Shown here: piece after piece, positions 14,931 through 23,780 of the stretch | Layout of the letters: each line of letters starts with the position of its first letter | How positions within the stretch are numbered: position 1 is the stretch's first letter | DNA from: Nitrospirota bacterium | Lineage (GTDB): Bacteria > Nitrospirota_A > Leptospirillia > Leptospirillales > Leptospirillaceae | Assembly (NCBI GenBank): GCA_021844645.1 | Contig: JAKBTA010000004.1 | Coordinates: 1-40,160 of the forward strand | Direction: 5' to 3' | DNA length: 40,160 nucleotides | Notes under the pieces: model-generated | Databases searched by the model: none | The model's input: the letters and a program-made list of their open reading frames with translations, nothing else | Told to the model about the DNA's origin: nothing | Position numbers and translations under genes: made by a program

Positions 14931-16288
14931 TCCGATTCCTGGGATTTTACCGTTTGAGAGAACCAGTAAGAGAACCCTCTTGCATCCGATGGAACCGCAT
15001 GGATGAGCACCCCCAATTCCTCTCTGACATCATCAAGACAGCCATCATCAAGAAAAACCTCTGAATCGGCCTTTAAGACCACATCGGGGATCAATAGCCC
15101 CGCAATGGGTGGATGCTCTCTGGGCCGCAATTGCCTGTAGGCTTTAAACCCGTCAATAATATCTCCTGCAGACAATAAGCCTGCAACCGTGACCGACGAA
15201 CCGAACAGTCTGTTCTCAACCTCACAGATTTCAAACACACCCTTCCACGAGGGAAGCCTGTCCTCCAAAAGTTGGGTCAATGCCTTCAGAATTCCCGAAA
15301 AAGCCTTTCCGGTCACCATAACCCACGGGAAAGCAGGGGGTGGAGTTTCCTGGGACTTCAGTCGCCTTATCCACTTTTTCCATTCGCTTTCAAAAAGAGG
15401 AACCATTCCAACACCATTTCCGATCTGGGGAAGAGTCCCATAGCGGGATATGGATGGAAATTTTTTTTCTGCGAGGATATACCACTCATCAGCTGGATAA
15501 ATAAATGGATCAGCAAAACGCTCATTCATCTCCTGCTGGATCTGAGTAAGCCTCTTGAGAGTTTTCCTGGAATAAGCCATATCAATAGACCTGACAGACG
15601 GCAATTCATCCCGATGATTCGTCAATCCAACAGGAACAACGGCCAGGGAGTTTACACCAGGATAGCGAGCAGAGAGATCCCTGATGGATTTTTCCAGGAT
15701 TTCGCCGTCATTGACTCCTGGCATCAGAACTATTTGTGTGTTAAGCCGAATGCCACCAGCGATCAATTTGTCAATCATATCCAAAATATTGGGGGCATGG
15801 TCATTTCTCAGGAGAATCTTTCTGACATCCGGATCAGTTGCATGAACAGAAATATAAAGGGGGGACAAGCGTTGCTCAATGACACGCTGAAAATCCTTCT
15901 CTGACAAGTTGGTCAGGGTAATAAAATTCCCATACAAAAAACTGTATCGATAATCCTCATCCCTTATATAAAGGGTTTTTCTCTGACCTTCAGGCATCTG
16001 GTCCACAAAGCAGAAGTCGCACTTATTGGGACACCTCTTGATCGGAGGAGGGTCAGCGACAAGACCAAGATTTTCATCAGGGTCTTTTTCCAGAGATACC
16101 TCGACCCTTTCACCTTTTACATTTTCCCAGATCATAACAACCTCAGGCTCTGCCTGATAAAATTCGATATCGATCAAATCCCTGATCTGTTGACCGTTGA
16201 TAGATATCAAGCGGTCCCCTGATACCATTCCAATCTGTGCCCCGAGGGAATCCTGAATAACCTCCCTGATAACAACTCCTTGCCCCAT
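14903..16288 (-). CDS. PDZ-radical SAM-DUF512 protein
   Basis: A 461-residue protein. An N-terminal PDZ-like domain (about 1-70, VIQDSLGAQIGMVSGDRLISINGQ) is followed by a radical-SAM-like centre with cysteines C86, C90 and C93 in RCPNKCDFCF. A C-terminal DUF512 region ends the protein, with YPADEWYILAE and GNGVGMVPLF near 265-320. This three-part arrangement defines a family found in anaerobes, cyanobacteria and Nitrospirota; its substrate is unknown. The second ATG is chosen, GGAGG being 5 bases upstream. The gene lies between pgsA and ispE. Confidence 0.88.
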   Translation of the reverse strand: MGQGVVIREVIQDSLGAQIGMVSGDRLISINGQQIRDLIDIEFYQAEPEVVMIWENVKGERVEVSLEKDPDENLGLVADPPPIKRCPNKCDFCFVDQMPEGQRKTLYIRDEDYRYSFLYGNFITLTNLSEKDFQRVIEQRLSPLYISVHATDPDVRKILLRNDHAPNILDMIDKLIAGGIRLNTQIVLMPGVNDGEILEKSIRDLSARYPGVNSLAVVPVGLTNHRDELPSVRSIDMAYSRKTLKRLTQIQQEMNERFADPFIYPADEWYILAEKKFPSISRYGTLPQIGNGVGMVPLFESEWKKWIRRLKSQETPPPAFPWVMVTGKAFSGILKALTQLLEDRLPSWKGVFEICEVENRLFGSSVTVAGLLSAGDIIDGFKAYRQLRPREHPPIAGLLIPDVVLKADSEVFLDDGCLDDVREELGVLIHAVPSDARGFSYWFSQTVKSQESEWQPMVLSL

Positions 16289-16309
16289 CATATCCTCCAG
16301 AAGCTCATT

Positions 16310-16858
16310 CTATGCTTTGTAATGCTGATACCACAAAAAACCTTGCGAGATGTAGTAACCTCCCGAAACAAGAGATAACCCCACAGCAAGATCACCAACA
16401 TAATCTGTTTCAGAAACATATGCATATCCCGCAAGACCGGAGAGAACAAAAAACAAATAAGCCATCTCGAGCGTTGTCGCAACCTTTCCCAGTCCAGTTG
16501 GGTTGATAGGGATAGGTGTATCAACCAGCCTTAATACAAGAAAACCAAAAACAATGATTAAGTCCCTGCTTACAAGGGCTATGGAGACCCAGACAGGAAC
16601 CTTTTCCAGTACGGCAAGCGTCAGGAGAGTCGTTGAAAGCAGAATTTTGTCCGCTGCCGGATCCAAAAATCGGCCCAGATCCGTTTTTTGTCCCAACAAC
16701 CTTGCCATCATTCCATCTAGTGCATCGGACAGGCTTCCTATTAAAAAAAACCAGAAAGCCTCCTTCATTTTCCCATAAACAATCAGACCCAGAAGAAACG
16801 GCGTCAGGAAAATTCGAAAAACAGTAAGGGAGTTAGGCAGATTGACGGCTTGAGGCAA
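16310..16858 (-). CDS. pgsA: CDP-diacylglycerol-glycerol-3-phosphate 3-phosphatidyltransferase
   Basis: A 182-residue integral membrane enzyme that makes phosphatidylglycerophosphate, the committed step to phosphatidylglycerol. The CDP-alcohol phosphotransferase motif is intact (SDALDGMMARLLGQ at about 43-56, then GRFLDPAADK at about 62-71), giving D-G-x2-A-R-x8-G-x3-D-x3-D. About five to six membrane helices are visible. The start is TTG (16856-16858), with AAGGGG 8 bases upstream. The upstream lipoprotein gene ends one base before this start, so the two are tightly linked. Confidence 0.92.
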   Translation of the reverse strand: MPQAVNLPNSLTVFRIFLTPFLLGLIVYGKMKEAFWFFLIGSLSDALDGMMARLLGQKTDLGRFLDPAADKILLSTTLLTLAVLEKVPVWVSIALVSRDLIIVFGFLVLRLVDTPIPINPTGLGKVATTLEMAYLFFVLSGLAGYAYVSETDYVGDLAVGLSLVSGGYYISQGFLWYQHYKA

Positions 16859-16859
16859 G

Positions 16860-18173
16860 CTAATAACCCCTTGCGGCGAGATCTGACAGCCTGTTCAGAA
16901 TCCATGGATTCGACTGACCTGAAGCAATCGCATTTCTTGCAGTGCGTGCTTCTGATATTGGCTCATTCAGTGCACCTTCAGCAATCATCAGGTCCTGAAA
17001 AATGTCAGCACGCGTCTCACCCTTGAGAATCCATTTTCTTGCCAAAAGAACCACATCCTCATAATGACCTTTCTGCAGAAGACGGAACAAGATTGCGTGC
17101 TTGGCCAATCCGGTCTGAGCCCCTTTCGATTTCATGATGTTATGTTCTTCTCCCCACTGATCAGCAGCAGTCCCTTCATCAGAGAAAACATAGGCAGAAT
17201 AGATTGCACCGCTCATTCTTCCTGAAATTTTTTTCCCCGGATGTTTCTTCATGAAAAGCGCTGCAAGTCTGAGCGCCTCCCTGCTGTTGTTCCGTCTTAC
17301 CTGATCTTCAATAATATAAGACCACAGGACCTCACTGTCAGGAAGCTCGGCGAGCCCTCGATAAAGGACACTGCGAGCTCTGCCCGGATGACCAAGATCT
17401 TTTTCAAGCCTTCTCAGCCCAACAATTAACTGAGGCGTCACTTCTTTGAGGTGAATCGCCATCTCACCGATCCGAATGGCCTCTTCCGGCTGTCCTGACA
17501 AAACAAGAGCCTCAAAATATCCAGTAAAAAAGACCGGAGAGTGAACGGCAACCTGATTATTAATGTTCGCTTTCCCAAGAGATACGGCTCTCTCCGTCTC
17601 CCCCCTCGCAATCAGGTGCAAAATAGATTCTCCTGGATCGGACTCTGGTTGAATATCCTTTAGAGGAAAGTAGAGCCCTCTTGCAGACAAAAGCTCATCC
17701 ATTGCGGAAGGAAGCGCATCAAAAGCAGCACTTTCCGTGACCAAAAAACGGCGACTGACCATTCTTTCCAGAGTCAGCGGCCTTGCTTTCCATATGGAAA
17801 GCGTCATGAATAGCGCTCCTGGCGTTGATGCCTTCGATATATGAATATCAAGGAAATGGGTCAGATGAAGAGAGTGAGCCTCTCTTGACTCACATTGTAT
17901 TGTTCCGCAAAGAGCAGGAAGCGACTCGCTGTTTTGAGCTTGTCTGAGTTTTTCCCCTGAGAGCAACTGGGCTGAATGGGCAAAACGTGAAAAACGCTCT
18001 GAAGCATACGCATCAAAAGGCTTTTGCTGAATCCGGACCTCGCGATCCAGTCGAACCCCCATAAACATTACCAAACCGGAGAGTTCATCCGTTGGCCGCG
18101 GAATCGACGAACAACTCGTCAGGAGCAAACAAAGGAAGCAGAGGAAAGTTCTATATTGAATCAATTTTGACAT
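16860..18173 (-). CDS. Large lipoprotein with TPR-like helical repeats
   Basis: A 437-residue protein whose N-terminal signal ends in the lipobox LTSC (Cys at about residue 21), so it should be lipid-anchored in the envelope. Residues 190-430 are a chain of short helical pairs (for example GQPEEAIRIGEMAI, GHPGRARSVLYRGL and NSREALRLAALF) of tetratricopeptide type, suggesting a scaffold for protein contacts. Residues 25-180 have no recognised domain; two cysteines lie close together in LCGTIQCES. The function is unknown. It precedes pgsA by one base and diverges from the gene at 18264. The only start is ATG at 18171-18173, with GGAG somewhat far upstream. Confidence 0.75.
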   Translation of the reverse strand: MSKLIQYRTFLCFLCLLLTSCSSIPRPTDELSGLVMFMGVRLDREVRIQQKPFDAYASERFSRFAHSAQLLSGEKLRQAQNSESLPALCGTIQCESREAHSLHLTHFLDIHISKASTPGALFMTLSIWKARPLTLERMVSRRFLVTESAAFDALPSAMDELLSARGLYFPLKDIQPESDPGESILHLIARGETERAVSLGKANINNQVAVHSPVFFTGYFEALVLSGQPEEAIRIGEMAIHLKEVTPQLIVGLRRLEKDLGHPGRARSVLYRGLAELPDSEVLWSYIIEDQVRRNNSREALRLAALFMKKHPGKKISGRMSGAIYSAYVFSDEGTAADQWGEEHNIMKSKGAQTGLAKHAILFRLLQKGHYEDVVLLARKWILKGETRADIFQDLMIAEGALNEPISEARTARNAIASGQSNPWILNRLSDLAARGY

Positions 18174-18183
18174 ATGATATGAT
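18156..18183 (+). promoter_or_regulatory. Candidate promoter for the gene at 18264
   Basis: TTGAAT (18156-18161) and TATGAT (18178-18183) lie 16 bases apart on the plus strand, with 4 and 5 matches to the consensus. The predicted start of transcription near 18190 falls about 75 bases before the gene. The elements overlap the start of the divergent lipoprotein gene. Confidence 0.45.
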
Positions 18184-18263
18184 TTCTCTCCATGGACCTT
18201 CGAAGATCCCTCCGGAAATTTCCATAACCTACAACATAAACCTGCTCACCATGGATGGAAATA

Positions 18264-18902
18264 ATGGCCCTGAACTGGAAAAAAGCATTTCAATGGGGAT
18301 TTATCGCCATACTTGCCATTCTTATCGGCGCATCAGCCATTAATCGCCTTGCAGGACTCTTCTATTTAAAAGATCTCAAGACAGAAGACGCCATCTACCA
18401 ATTCACAGAAAACAAAAAGTCATTCGATGGCATTACGATCCAGATGGATTTTGTTCGGGAGGGATCACCTTACTACAGCCCCGTAATGAGCGCAGACTAC
18501 ACAATTTTTGTTGTCTCAATTACGAACAAGGGAAAAAGCTTCATCGACTATCAACCAATGGACTTCTATCTTGAACTCCCCGGGAGCATGACATCCAGGC
18601 CATTTGACCGATCAGAAATCAGTGAGGCACTCTCTTCAAGCCTGCTGGGAACAGCAATGGCACCAGGAACGATGGCGAGATTAAACAGAACCAGGAAAAT
18701 GGTAGACCAAGTCTACCTTCCTCCTGCACGGATCTTCCCCAATTACTCAAGAGAAGGAATCGTTGCATTTCCGCTTATCAGAAGCAGGCCAGACTCATTT
18801 GATATCCGTCTGACCCAGCTTTCAATCAACGGAAAAGTCATCCCCCCCATCATTTTTCAGGTCAAGAAGTTCCCCAAGAAAAATCATCCCCTAAAAAGTT
18901 GA
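18264..18902 (+). CDS. Membrane-anchored protein of unknown function
   Basis: A 212-residue product. One N-terminal membrane helix (about residues 8-28, ending in GASAINRLAGLFY) is followed by a soluble domain of about 180 residues. That domain is rich in beta-strand-like alternation (FVVSITNKGKSFIDYQPMDFYLEL and onward), suggesting an immunoglobulin-like fold outside the cytoplasm; this is inference and no family was recognised. MALNWKK is chosen as the start over the ATG three codons upstream; neither has a strong ribosome binding site. It converges with clpX, with only one base between the two stop codons. Confidence 0.65.
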   Translation: MALNWKKAFQWGFIAILAILIGASAINRLAGLFYLKDLKTEDAIYQFTENKKSFDGITIQMDFVREGSPYYSPVMSADYTIFVVSITNKGKSFIDYQPMDFYLELPGSMTSRPFDRSEISEALSSSLLGTAMAPGTMARLNRTRKMVDQVYLPPARIFPNYSREGIVAFPLIRSRPDSFDIRLTQLSINGKVIPPIIFQVKKFPKKNHPLKS

Positions 18903-18903
18903 C

Positions 18904-20187
18904 TCAGGCGCTCATGGCTCCAGGAGCAGCTTTTTTCGGAGAGTCATCCCTGACAATCTTTGGCAACGCACCAGCATTTATTGTTTCTTCAGAAATAATA
19001 ACCTCCCGGACATTCGACACAGAAGGAATGTCGTACATAAGATCAAGCATGACTTCTTCAAGTATCGAGCGCAACCCACGGGCTCCAGTCTTCTGGACAA
19101 AGGCCTTGTGGGCAATTGCCTTAAGAGCCGCCTCACTGAATGTCAACTGAACATGTTCGATTGAAAAAAGCTTCTCAAACTGCTTGATGAGCGCATTTTT
19201 AGGCTCTGTCAATATTCGCAGGAATGCTTCTTCATCCAGATCCTCAAGAACGGCCATGACAGGGAATCTGCCAACAAACTCAGGAATCAGACCATATTTC
19301 AGAAGGTCATCCGGACGAGATTTGACCAGAAGCTCCCCAACCTTCTTTCGATCCTCAACTGTCCTGATATCTGCGCCAAAACCAAGGTTTTTATTAGAAA
19401 TTCTCTGCGAAACAATATTATCCAATCCTATAAATGCACCGCCACAAATGAAGAGGATATTGGTCGTATCAACCTGAATAAACTCTTGGTGGGGGTGCTT
19501 TCTTCCTCCCTGTGGAGGCACATTTGCAACGGTCCCCTCAACCAGCTTAAGCAAAGCCTGCTGAACACCTTCTCCGGAAACATCCCGTGTAATGGAGGGA
19601 TTTTCTGACTTTCGGGAGATTTTATCGATTTCATCGATATAGATAATGCCTTTCTCCGCCTTTTCAACATCATAGTCTGCCGACTGCAAAAGTTTGAGGA
19701 TGATATTTTCAACATCTTCTCCGACATAGCCAGCTTCAGTCAGAGTCGTTGCATCCGCAATCGCAAAGGGGACATCCAGGATTCTCGCCAATGTCTGAGC
19801 CAGAAGTGTTTTCCCTGTGCCGGTCGGGCCAATCATCAGAATATTGCCCTTCTGGAGCTCAACATCATCAGAACTCTGATTGGCAGCAATGCGTTTATAA
19901 TGATTGTAAACTGCGACAGAAAGGACTTTCTTCGCCCTCTCCTGGCCAACAACATACTGGTCAAGAATCCGGTTGATCTCGACAGGCTTCAGGAGCGCTG
20001 CTCCAGATGGCTCTTTTTCCTCTTCCCACGTCTCGGACATGATTGAGGAGCATTGATCAATACACTCATCACAAATGAAGACGCCAGGACCGGAAACCAT
20101 CTTCCGGACATCTTCCCTTGGCTTTCCACAAAAAGAGCATGACACCCCGCTCCCATCCGACTTGTCTTTTTTTTCCTTACCAGCCAT
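18904..20187 (-). CDS. clpX: ATP-dependent Clp protease ATP-binding subunit ClpX
   Basis: A 427-residue AAA+ unfoldase that feeds substrates to ClpP. The N-terminal zinc-binding domain has C17xxC20 and C39xxC42. Walker A is GPTGTGKT at 120-127, Walker B is IIYIDEIDK, and pore loop and sensor sequences follow ([11 protein letters not shown] near 152-162, with [26 protein letters not shown] after). The C-terminal small domain ends with [21 protein letters not shown]. Length matches E. coli ClpX (424). It lies 30 bases downstream of clpP, completing tig-clpP-clpX. Confidence 0.98.
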   Translation of the reverse strand: MAGKEKKDKSDGSGVSCSFCGKPREDVRKMVSGPGVFICDECIDQCSSIMSETWEEEKEPSGAALLKPVEINRILDQYVVGQERAKKVLSVAVYNHYKRIAANQSSDDVELQKGNILMIGPTGTGKTLLAQTLARILDVPFAIADATTLTEAGYVGEDVENIILKLLQSADYDVEKAEKGIIYIDEIDKISRKSENPSITRDVSGEGVQQALLKLVEGTVANVPPQGGRKHPHQEFIQVDTTNILFICGGAFIGLDNIVSQRISNKNLGFGADIRTVEDRKKVGELLVKSRPDDLLKYGLIPEFVGRFPVMAVLEDLDEEAFLRILTEPKNALIKQFEKLFSIEHVQLTFSEAALKAIAHKAFVQKTGARGLRSILEEVMLDLMYDIPSVSNVREVIISEETINAGALPKIVRDDSPKKAAPGAMSA

Positions 20188-20216
20188 TTAGAATCACCTC
20201 CGATAAAATGAGACCA

Positions 20217-20819
20217 TTAGACAGAAGGAGTCTCTGATAACCCATGCGAGCTCATGACTTTATCCACCAAACCGTATTCCTTTGACTCATCTGCTGACAA
20301 AAAGTAGTCTCTCTCCGTATCCTGTTCGATTCTCTGCAGACTTTGTCCGGTATGATGGGAAAGCAATTCATTCAAGTGAGATTTCATTTTAAGAATCTCT
20401 TTGGCATGAATTGCAATATCTGTTGCCTGTCCCTGGAATCCACCCAGCGGTTGATGAATCATGACTCTGGCATTGGGAAGCGCGAAACGTTTTCCCTTTG
20501 CTCCTGCTGCAAGAAGAAATGCTCCCATACTGGCTGCTTGACCAACACATATCGTTGATACATCAGGCTTGATGTACTGCATTGTGTCATAGATCGCAAA
20601 ACCTGCGGTTACAACACCACCAGGAGAGTTGATGTAAATATTGATATCCTTTGATGCATCCTCCGACTCCAGAAAGAGCAGCTGGGCGATTACAAGATTT
20701 GCAACATTGTCATCAATAGGAGTTCCCAAAAAAATGATCCGCTCCTTCAAAAGCCTCGAATAAATATCATAGGAACGCTCTCCGCGACTGGTGTGTTCTA
20801 CGACCATCGGTATCAACAT
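20217..20819 (-). CDS. clpP: ATP-dependent Clp protease proteolytic subunit ClpP
   Basis: A 200-residue serine protease that forms the tetradecameric barrel degrading proteins unfolded by ClpX. The catalytic triad is complete: S97 in GQAASMGA, H122 in MIHQPLGG and D171 in [10 protein letters not shown]. The start is ATG at 20817-20819 (MLIPMVVE), with AGAGGTG 6 bases upstream. A longer open frame extends upstream, but it overlaps the end of tig and lacks homology, so I reject it. It is preceded by tig and followed by clpX. Confidence 0.98.
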   Translation of the reverse strand: MLIPMVVEHTSRGERSYDIYSRLLKERIIFLGTPIDDNVANLVIAQLLFLESEDASKDINIYINSPGGVVTAGFAIYDTMQYIKPDVSTICVGQAASMGAFLLAAGAKGKRFALPNARVMIHQPLGGFQGQATDIAIHAKEILKMKSHLNELLSHHTGQSLQRIEQDTERDYFLSADESKEYGLVDKVMSSHGLSETPSV

Positions 20820-20886
20820 AAAGGGCACCTCTTCTAGTCTTGTTTGAGCGTTTTTGCTCGTTTGCCTGAAACGGTAAAACCTGTTG

Positions 20887-22257
20887 TCAGTGATTATGTC
20901 CTGCATGATCATGATCGTGATCATGCTCCTCAGAATTCGCCACGGGAGGAGAAGCTGGAATCCCAAATTTGGAAAAACCAACCCGATCAAAATATCCATC
21001 CTGGCCAAAAAACAATTCACTACCACCAAAGGTTGCCCGTCTCAACATAATCTCTTCCATCTTCACTCGACGGGCTTTTTCCAATGCCTGGTCTGCAGCC
21101 TGGCGATTGATCTCTCTTCCCATTTTTTCACCCTTGGCACTCAGAATCTGCTGATACTCCCGACTGACAACATCGTAATCCGGATGAATCTGCTCGGAAA
21201 AAACAAGCTCATCAAGTATCATCCTCCATAGCAACAGCTGTTTCAGGTCTTCTTTTTCAGACTCTGAAAGCTTGCCACCAATTTCCTGCATTTCATATGC
21301 GATCCTTTTCTCCGGAACGGCAATCCCCCAGGAAGAGATGACCTCTTTACGCAATTCCCGAATCTTGCGGTCAATCATCGCAACCACTTTACGCGCCAAT
21401 ACCGTCTTCTTGATATCGGCCAGAACATCTTCTTCCTTCACAGCATTCTCTTCGGAACCTGACTGCATTCTGGAAACAAGTTGTTCCATTGTCAGAGGGA
21501 TACGTCTCTGGATTTCAAGAATTGTCAGTGTGGCCGGAAGTCTCTCCACGCGAGATCCCCTGGCAAAAGCCGGGTCAGAGATGGAAAGAGGAATGATGGC
21601 TTCAAAGGTTTCTCCATTGGAACGACCAGTCAATGCCCGATTCAGCTCCTCCGGAATATTTTCTCCCTCTACTTCGACAACCTGCTCGGCAGATAAAGGA
21701 GCTCCGCTCACCGGATGCGACGTTTTCATCGAAATTTTCACAAAATCTCCCGCAGCAACCGTTGTATCGGATGGAAGATTTTGGTCAAACTCCGATGACA
21801 GGATCTGGCATAAGCGGGAAAGCTCAGCATTGACCTCAGGATCCGAGACGTCCAGGCTCTCTTCCGGGGACAGGACAACCCCATAGGGGGAGACATTTTC
21901 CGGAAGAGTGAAAACCTCAATTTCTCCGGTCAGGAGCAACCCCTCTTTCTCTGCCTTCGAGTCAAGAACGACCTGATCTGGAGAAAGATGGACAATCGTT
22001 CCCTTGACAGCTGTCAGGAGCTCATCCATCGCATTGCGGTGCAGCTCATCAAGAACATCAGAGTGGATCGAGCGCAGGATATCCCTGTTGCGCCGGACTA
22101 TGGACTCCGGAACATGGCCGGGCCTGTAACCGGGGACCTTCAGCTGACCATTAACCCGACGGATACTGTCACTGACCTTTTTGGTAACATCCTCTCCGGG
22201 AATATTGACTTTGTATCGTCTTAGAACACCTGAACCACTCTCAACATCAACCTGCAT
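20887..22257 (-). CDS. tig: Trigger factor, ribosome-associated chaperone
   Basis: A 456-residue protein with the three trigger-factor parts. The ribosome-binding domain has [11 protein letters not shown] near residues 41-51, matching the family signature GFRPGKVP. A peptidyl-prolyl isomerase (FKBP-like) domain lies at about 160-250, and a helical C-terminal chaperone region at about 255-440. It folds nascent chains at the ribosomal exit tunnel. The tail is unusual, ending [14 protein letters not shown], a His/Asp-rich stretch that could bind metal. The ATG (MQVDVESGS) is chosen with AAGGGA about 10 bases upstream; an upstream start would add an unrelated 22 residues. The tail codons form a 24-base inverted repeat. 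Confidence 0.93.
   Translation of the reverse strand: MQVDVESGSGVLRRYKVNIPGEDVTKKVSDSIRRVNGQLKVPGYRPGHVPESIVRRNRDILRSIHSDVLDELHRNAMDELLTAVKGTIVHLSPDQVVLDSKAEKEGLLLTGEIEVFTLPENVSPYGVVLSPEESLDVSDPEVNAELSRLCQILSSEFDQNLPSDTTVAAGDFVKISMKTSHPVSGAPLSAEQVVEVEGENIPEELNRALTGRSNGETFEAIIPLSISDPAFARGSRVERLPATLTILEIQRRIPLTMEQLVSRMQSGSEENAVKEEDVLADIKKTVLARKVVAMIDRKIRELRKEVISSWGIAVPEKRIAYEMQEIGGKLSESEKEDLKQLLLWRMILDELVFSEQIHPDYDVVSREYQQILSAKGEKMGREINRQAADQALEKARRVKMEEIMLRRATFGGSELFFGQDGYFDRVGFSKFGIPASPPVANSEEHDHDHDHAGHNH
20903..20926. repeat. 24-base inverted repeat in the trigger-factor tail codons
   Basis: GCATGATCA at 20903-20911 and TGATCATGC at 20918-20926 are perfect 9-base inverted arms around a 6-base centre. 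The sequence encodes the His/Asp tail of Tig and lies 14 bases from the tig stop, upstream of clpP. In mRNA it could form a stable hairpin. It may simply result from repeated HD codons. Confidence 0.6.
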
Positions 22258-22343
22258 CAAATTCAAATCCCTTCTTCTGTTGTATCGTAAAAAGCATGAG
22301 ACACTTGCCCCCTCTGGCACCAAAAATAAAAACTCATTTTTTG

Positions 22344-22349
22344 ATTATA
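22344..22349 (-). promoter_or_regulatory. -10 element, possible tig-clpP-clpX promoter
   Basis: A perfect minus-strand TATAAT lies 87 bases upstream of the tig ATG, in the gap after the FAD monooxygenase gene. No good -35 hexamer is present at 16-18 bases, so this is tentative. Confidence 0.35.
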
Positions 22350-22433
22350 AACAAGATCAGCCACAAGAGAAAGTGCCGGAGCATTTCGAATGGGTTGCAT
22401 GACAAGAACCGATGGCAAACAGGACAATCAGGA

Positions 22434-23765
22434 TTACGTCCAGTCTCCAAGAATGATTACCAGACAAATCGAGGCAAAAAGGCCTTTCAAAAAAGCTCTG
22501 GCTCGGTCGAGCAAAGATAGCGGAAGAAAATCTTCTCCCGAAATTGTCCGGACAATTTTCCTGTTCATTGAAGGCGTTTTGGATATCCCCCGGAAAACAC
22601 GCTCACGTCCCCAAACAATAAGTGGGTTGTCAGAGTTCCAGACAAGACACATTTCGTCTGCAAGATGGTGTAGGCATTCTGTCCTTTCAATCCTGATAGT
22701 CTCAAATCGCCGCAACTCCTCGGCGAGAGATGTTGTCGAACCAGAAAAAGCTGCTTCCAGATGGACTGAAAGCAATCTCCCATCTTCCATCGCCTGATTT
22801 CTCCCTTGCGCAACATGAGGGTTGGTTGCATGAGCGGCATCCCCGATAACGACCGCACGATCCTTTACCCAGTGTTTAAGGTCAACTTTCTGGATAACCC
22901 ACTCTTTCAAGGCGGATACACCAGGAAAACCGGCCTCAACCAGAACATCGCCCATTCCAGGGATACACTGGCTGATTCTAGCAAGGAAGTCGACGTCTCC
23001 CCTCGAAATAAATTCATCAAACTTTCGATCCTTGAGCATGTATAAAAAAAAGCGCTTGCGTGGAGCAGTTGAAAATAAAAAGAAAATCTCCCCTGGTCCC
23101 AAATAATAACGCGCAGCAGGATCACCTGCCGCAGAATCAGGAGAGACGCCATCCGGAAGGTCAAATGACCAGGAAACATAAGAATCAGCATATTCCTTCA
23201 CGGACCCGGGAAGACTCAGGTTCTTTCGTAAGCGGGAGTCTCTTCCATCATCACCGACAAGAACTTTTCCTCGAATGGTTTTCAGTCCTTCACGACTCTC
23301 GATCATGACATCAATACCATTTTCCCGGGATTCATGGGCCACGTAGCGCCCTCCAGGAAGCAAGGTGACAAAAGGGGAATTCTCCAGCATCCTCCACATC
23401 AGACGATCCTGCAAATAAGGTTCGATCGAAAGTGCCCATTCATAGGAGAGCCCCTTTCCCCTATAAGAAGAAACCATCATCGGCTTTCCATTGAAGTCAA
23501 AAAAGCAAAATTTGTCGTAACAGACATGCTCCTCGGACAAAAGAGCATCAAGAAGGCCCAGTTCCTCAAGAATTCGCAGACCCAGTGGCTGAATCAGCTC
23601 TCCCCTGCCAAGAGGAGCCAGTGATTCCCGAGGATCAACCAAAAAGACACGAAAACCACGCATGGAAAGGAAACAGGACAGGGTCAGACCACCCGGACCA
23701 GCCCCGGCAACAATCACATCATATTCAGAATCTGACGACAAAGGATTCGTTACGGAAGAGATCAT
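22434..23765 (-). CDS. Group A FAD-dependent monooxygenase (UbiH/PHBH-like)
   Basis: A 443-residue flavoprotein. The N-terminal dinucleotide motif GAGPGGL is at about residues 21-27. The central DG motif VLVGDDGRDSRLRK at about 190-203 is characteristic of aromatic-ring hydroxylases. The FAD ribityl motif GDAAHATNPHVAQGRNQAMEDG is at about 314-335. A hydrophobic stretch near the C-terminus (about 424-438) may contact the membrane. Such enzymes use NAD(P)H and oxygen to hydroxylate quinone precursors, carotenoids or other aromatics. The substrate here is unknown; a quinone-biosynthesis role is one option. The gene lies between tig and a lipoprotein gene, in line with the same-strand run. Confidence 0.85.
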   Translation of the reverse strand: MISSVTNPLSSDSEYDVIVAGAGPGGLTLSCFLSMRGFRVFLVDPRESLAPLGRGELIQPLGLRILEELGLLDALLSEEHVCYDKFCFFDFNGKPMMVSSYRGKGLSYEWALSIEPYLQDRLMWRMLENSPFVTLLPGGRYVAHESRENGIDVMIESREGLKTIRGKVLVGDDGRDSRLRKNLSLPGSVKEYADSYVSWSFDLPDGVSPDSAAGDPAARYYLGPGEIFFLFSTAPRKRFFLYMLKDRKFDEFISRGDVDFLARISQCIPGMGDVLVEAGFPGVSALKEWVIQKVDLKHWVKDRAVVIGDAAHATNPHVAQGRNQAMEDGRLLSVHLEAAFSGSTTSLAEELRRFETIRIERTECLHHLADEMCLVWNSDNPLIVWGRERVFRGISKTPSMNRKIVRTISGEDFLPLSLLDRARAFLKGLFASICLVIILGDWT

Positions 23766-23780
23766 CCTGTCTCCATTTCC

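Noticed and set aside
20820..21029. Extended N-terminus of clpP
   Set aside because: It overlaps the coding end of tig, has no ClpP homology, and the ATG at 20817-20819 has its own AGAGGTG site and gives the standard 200-residue length.
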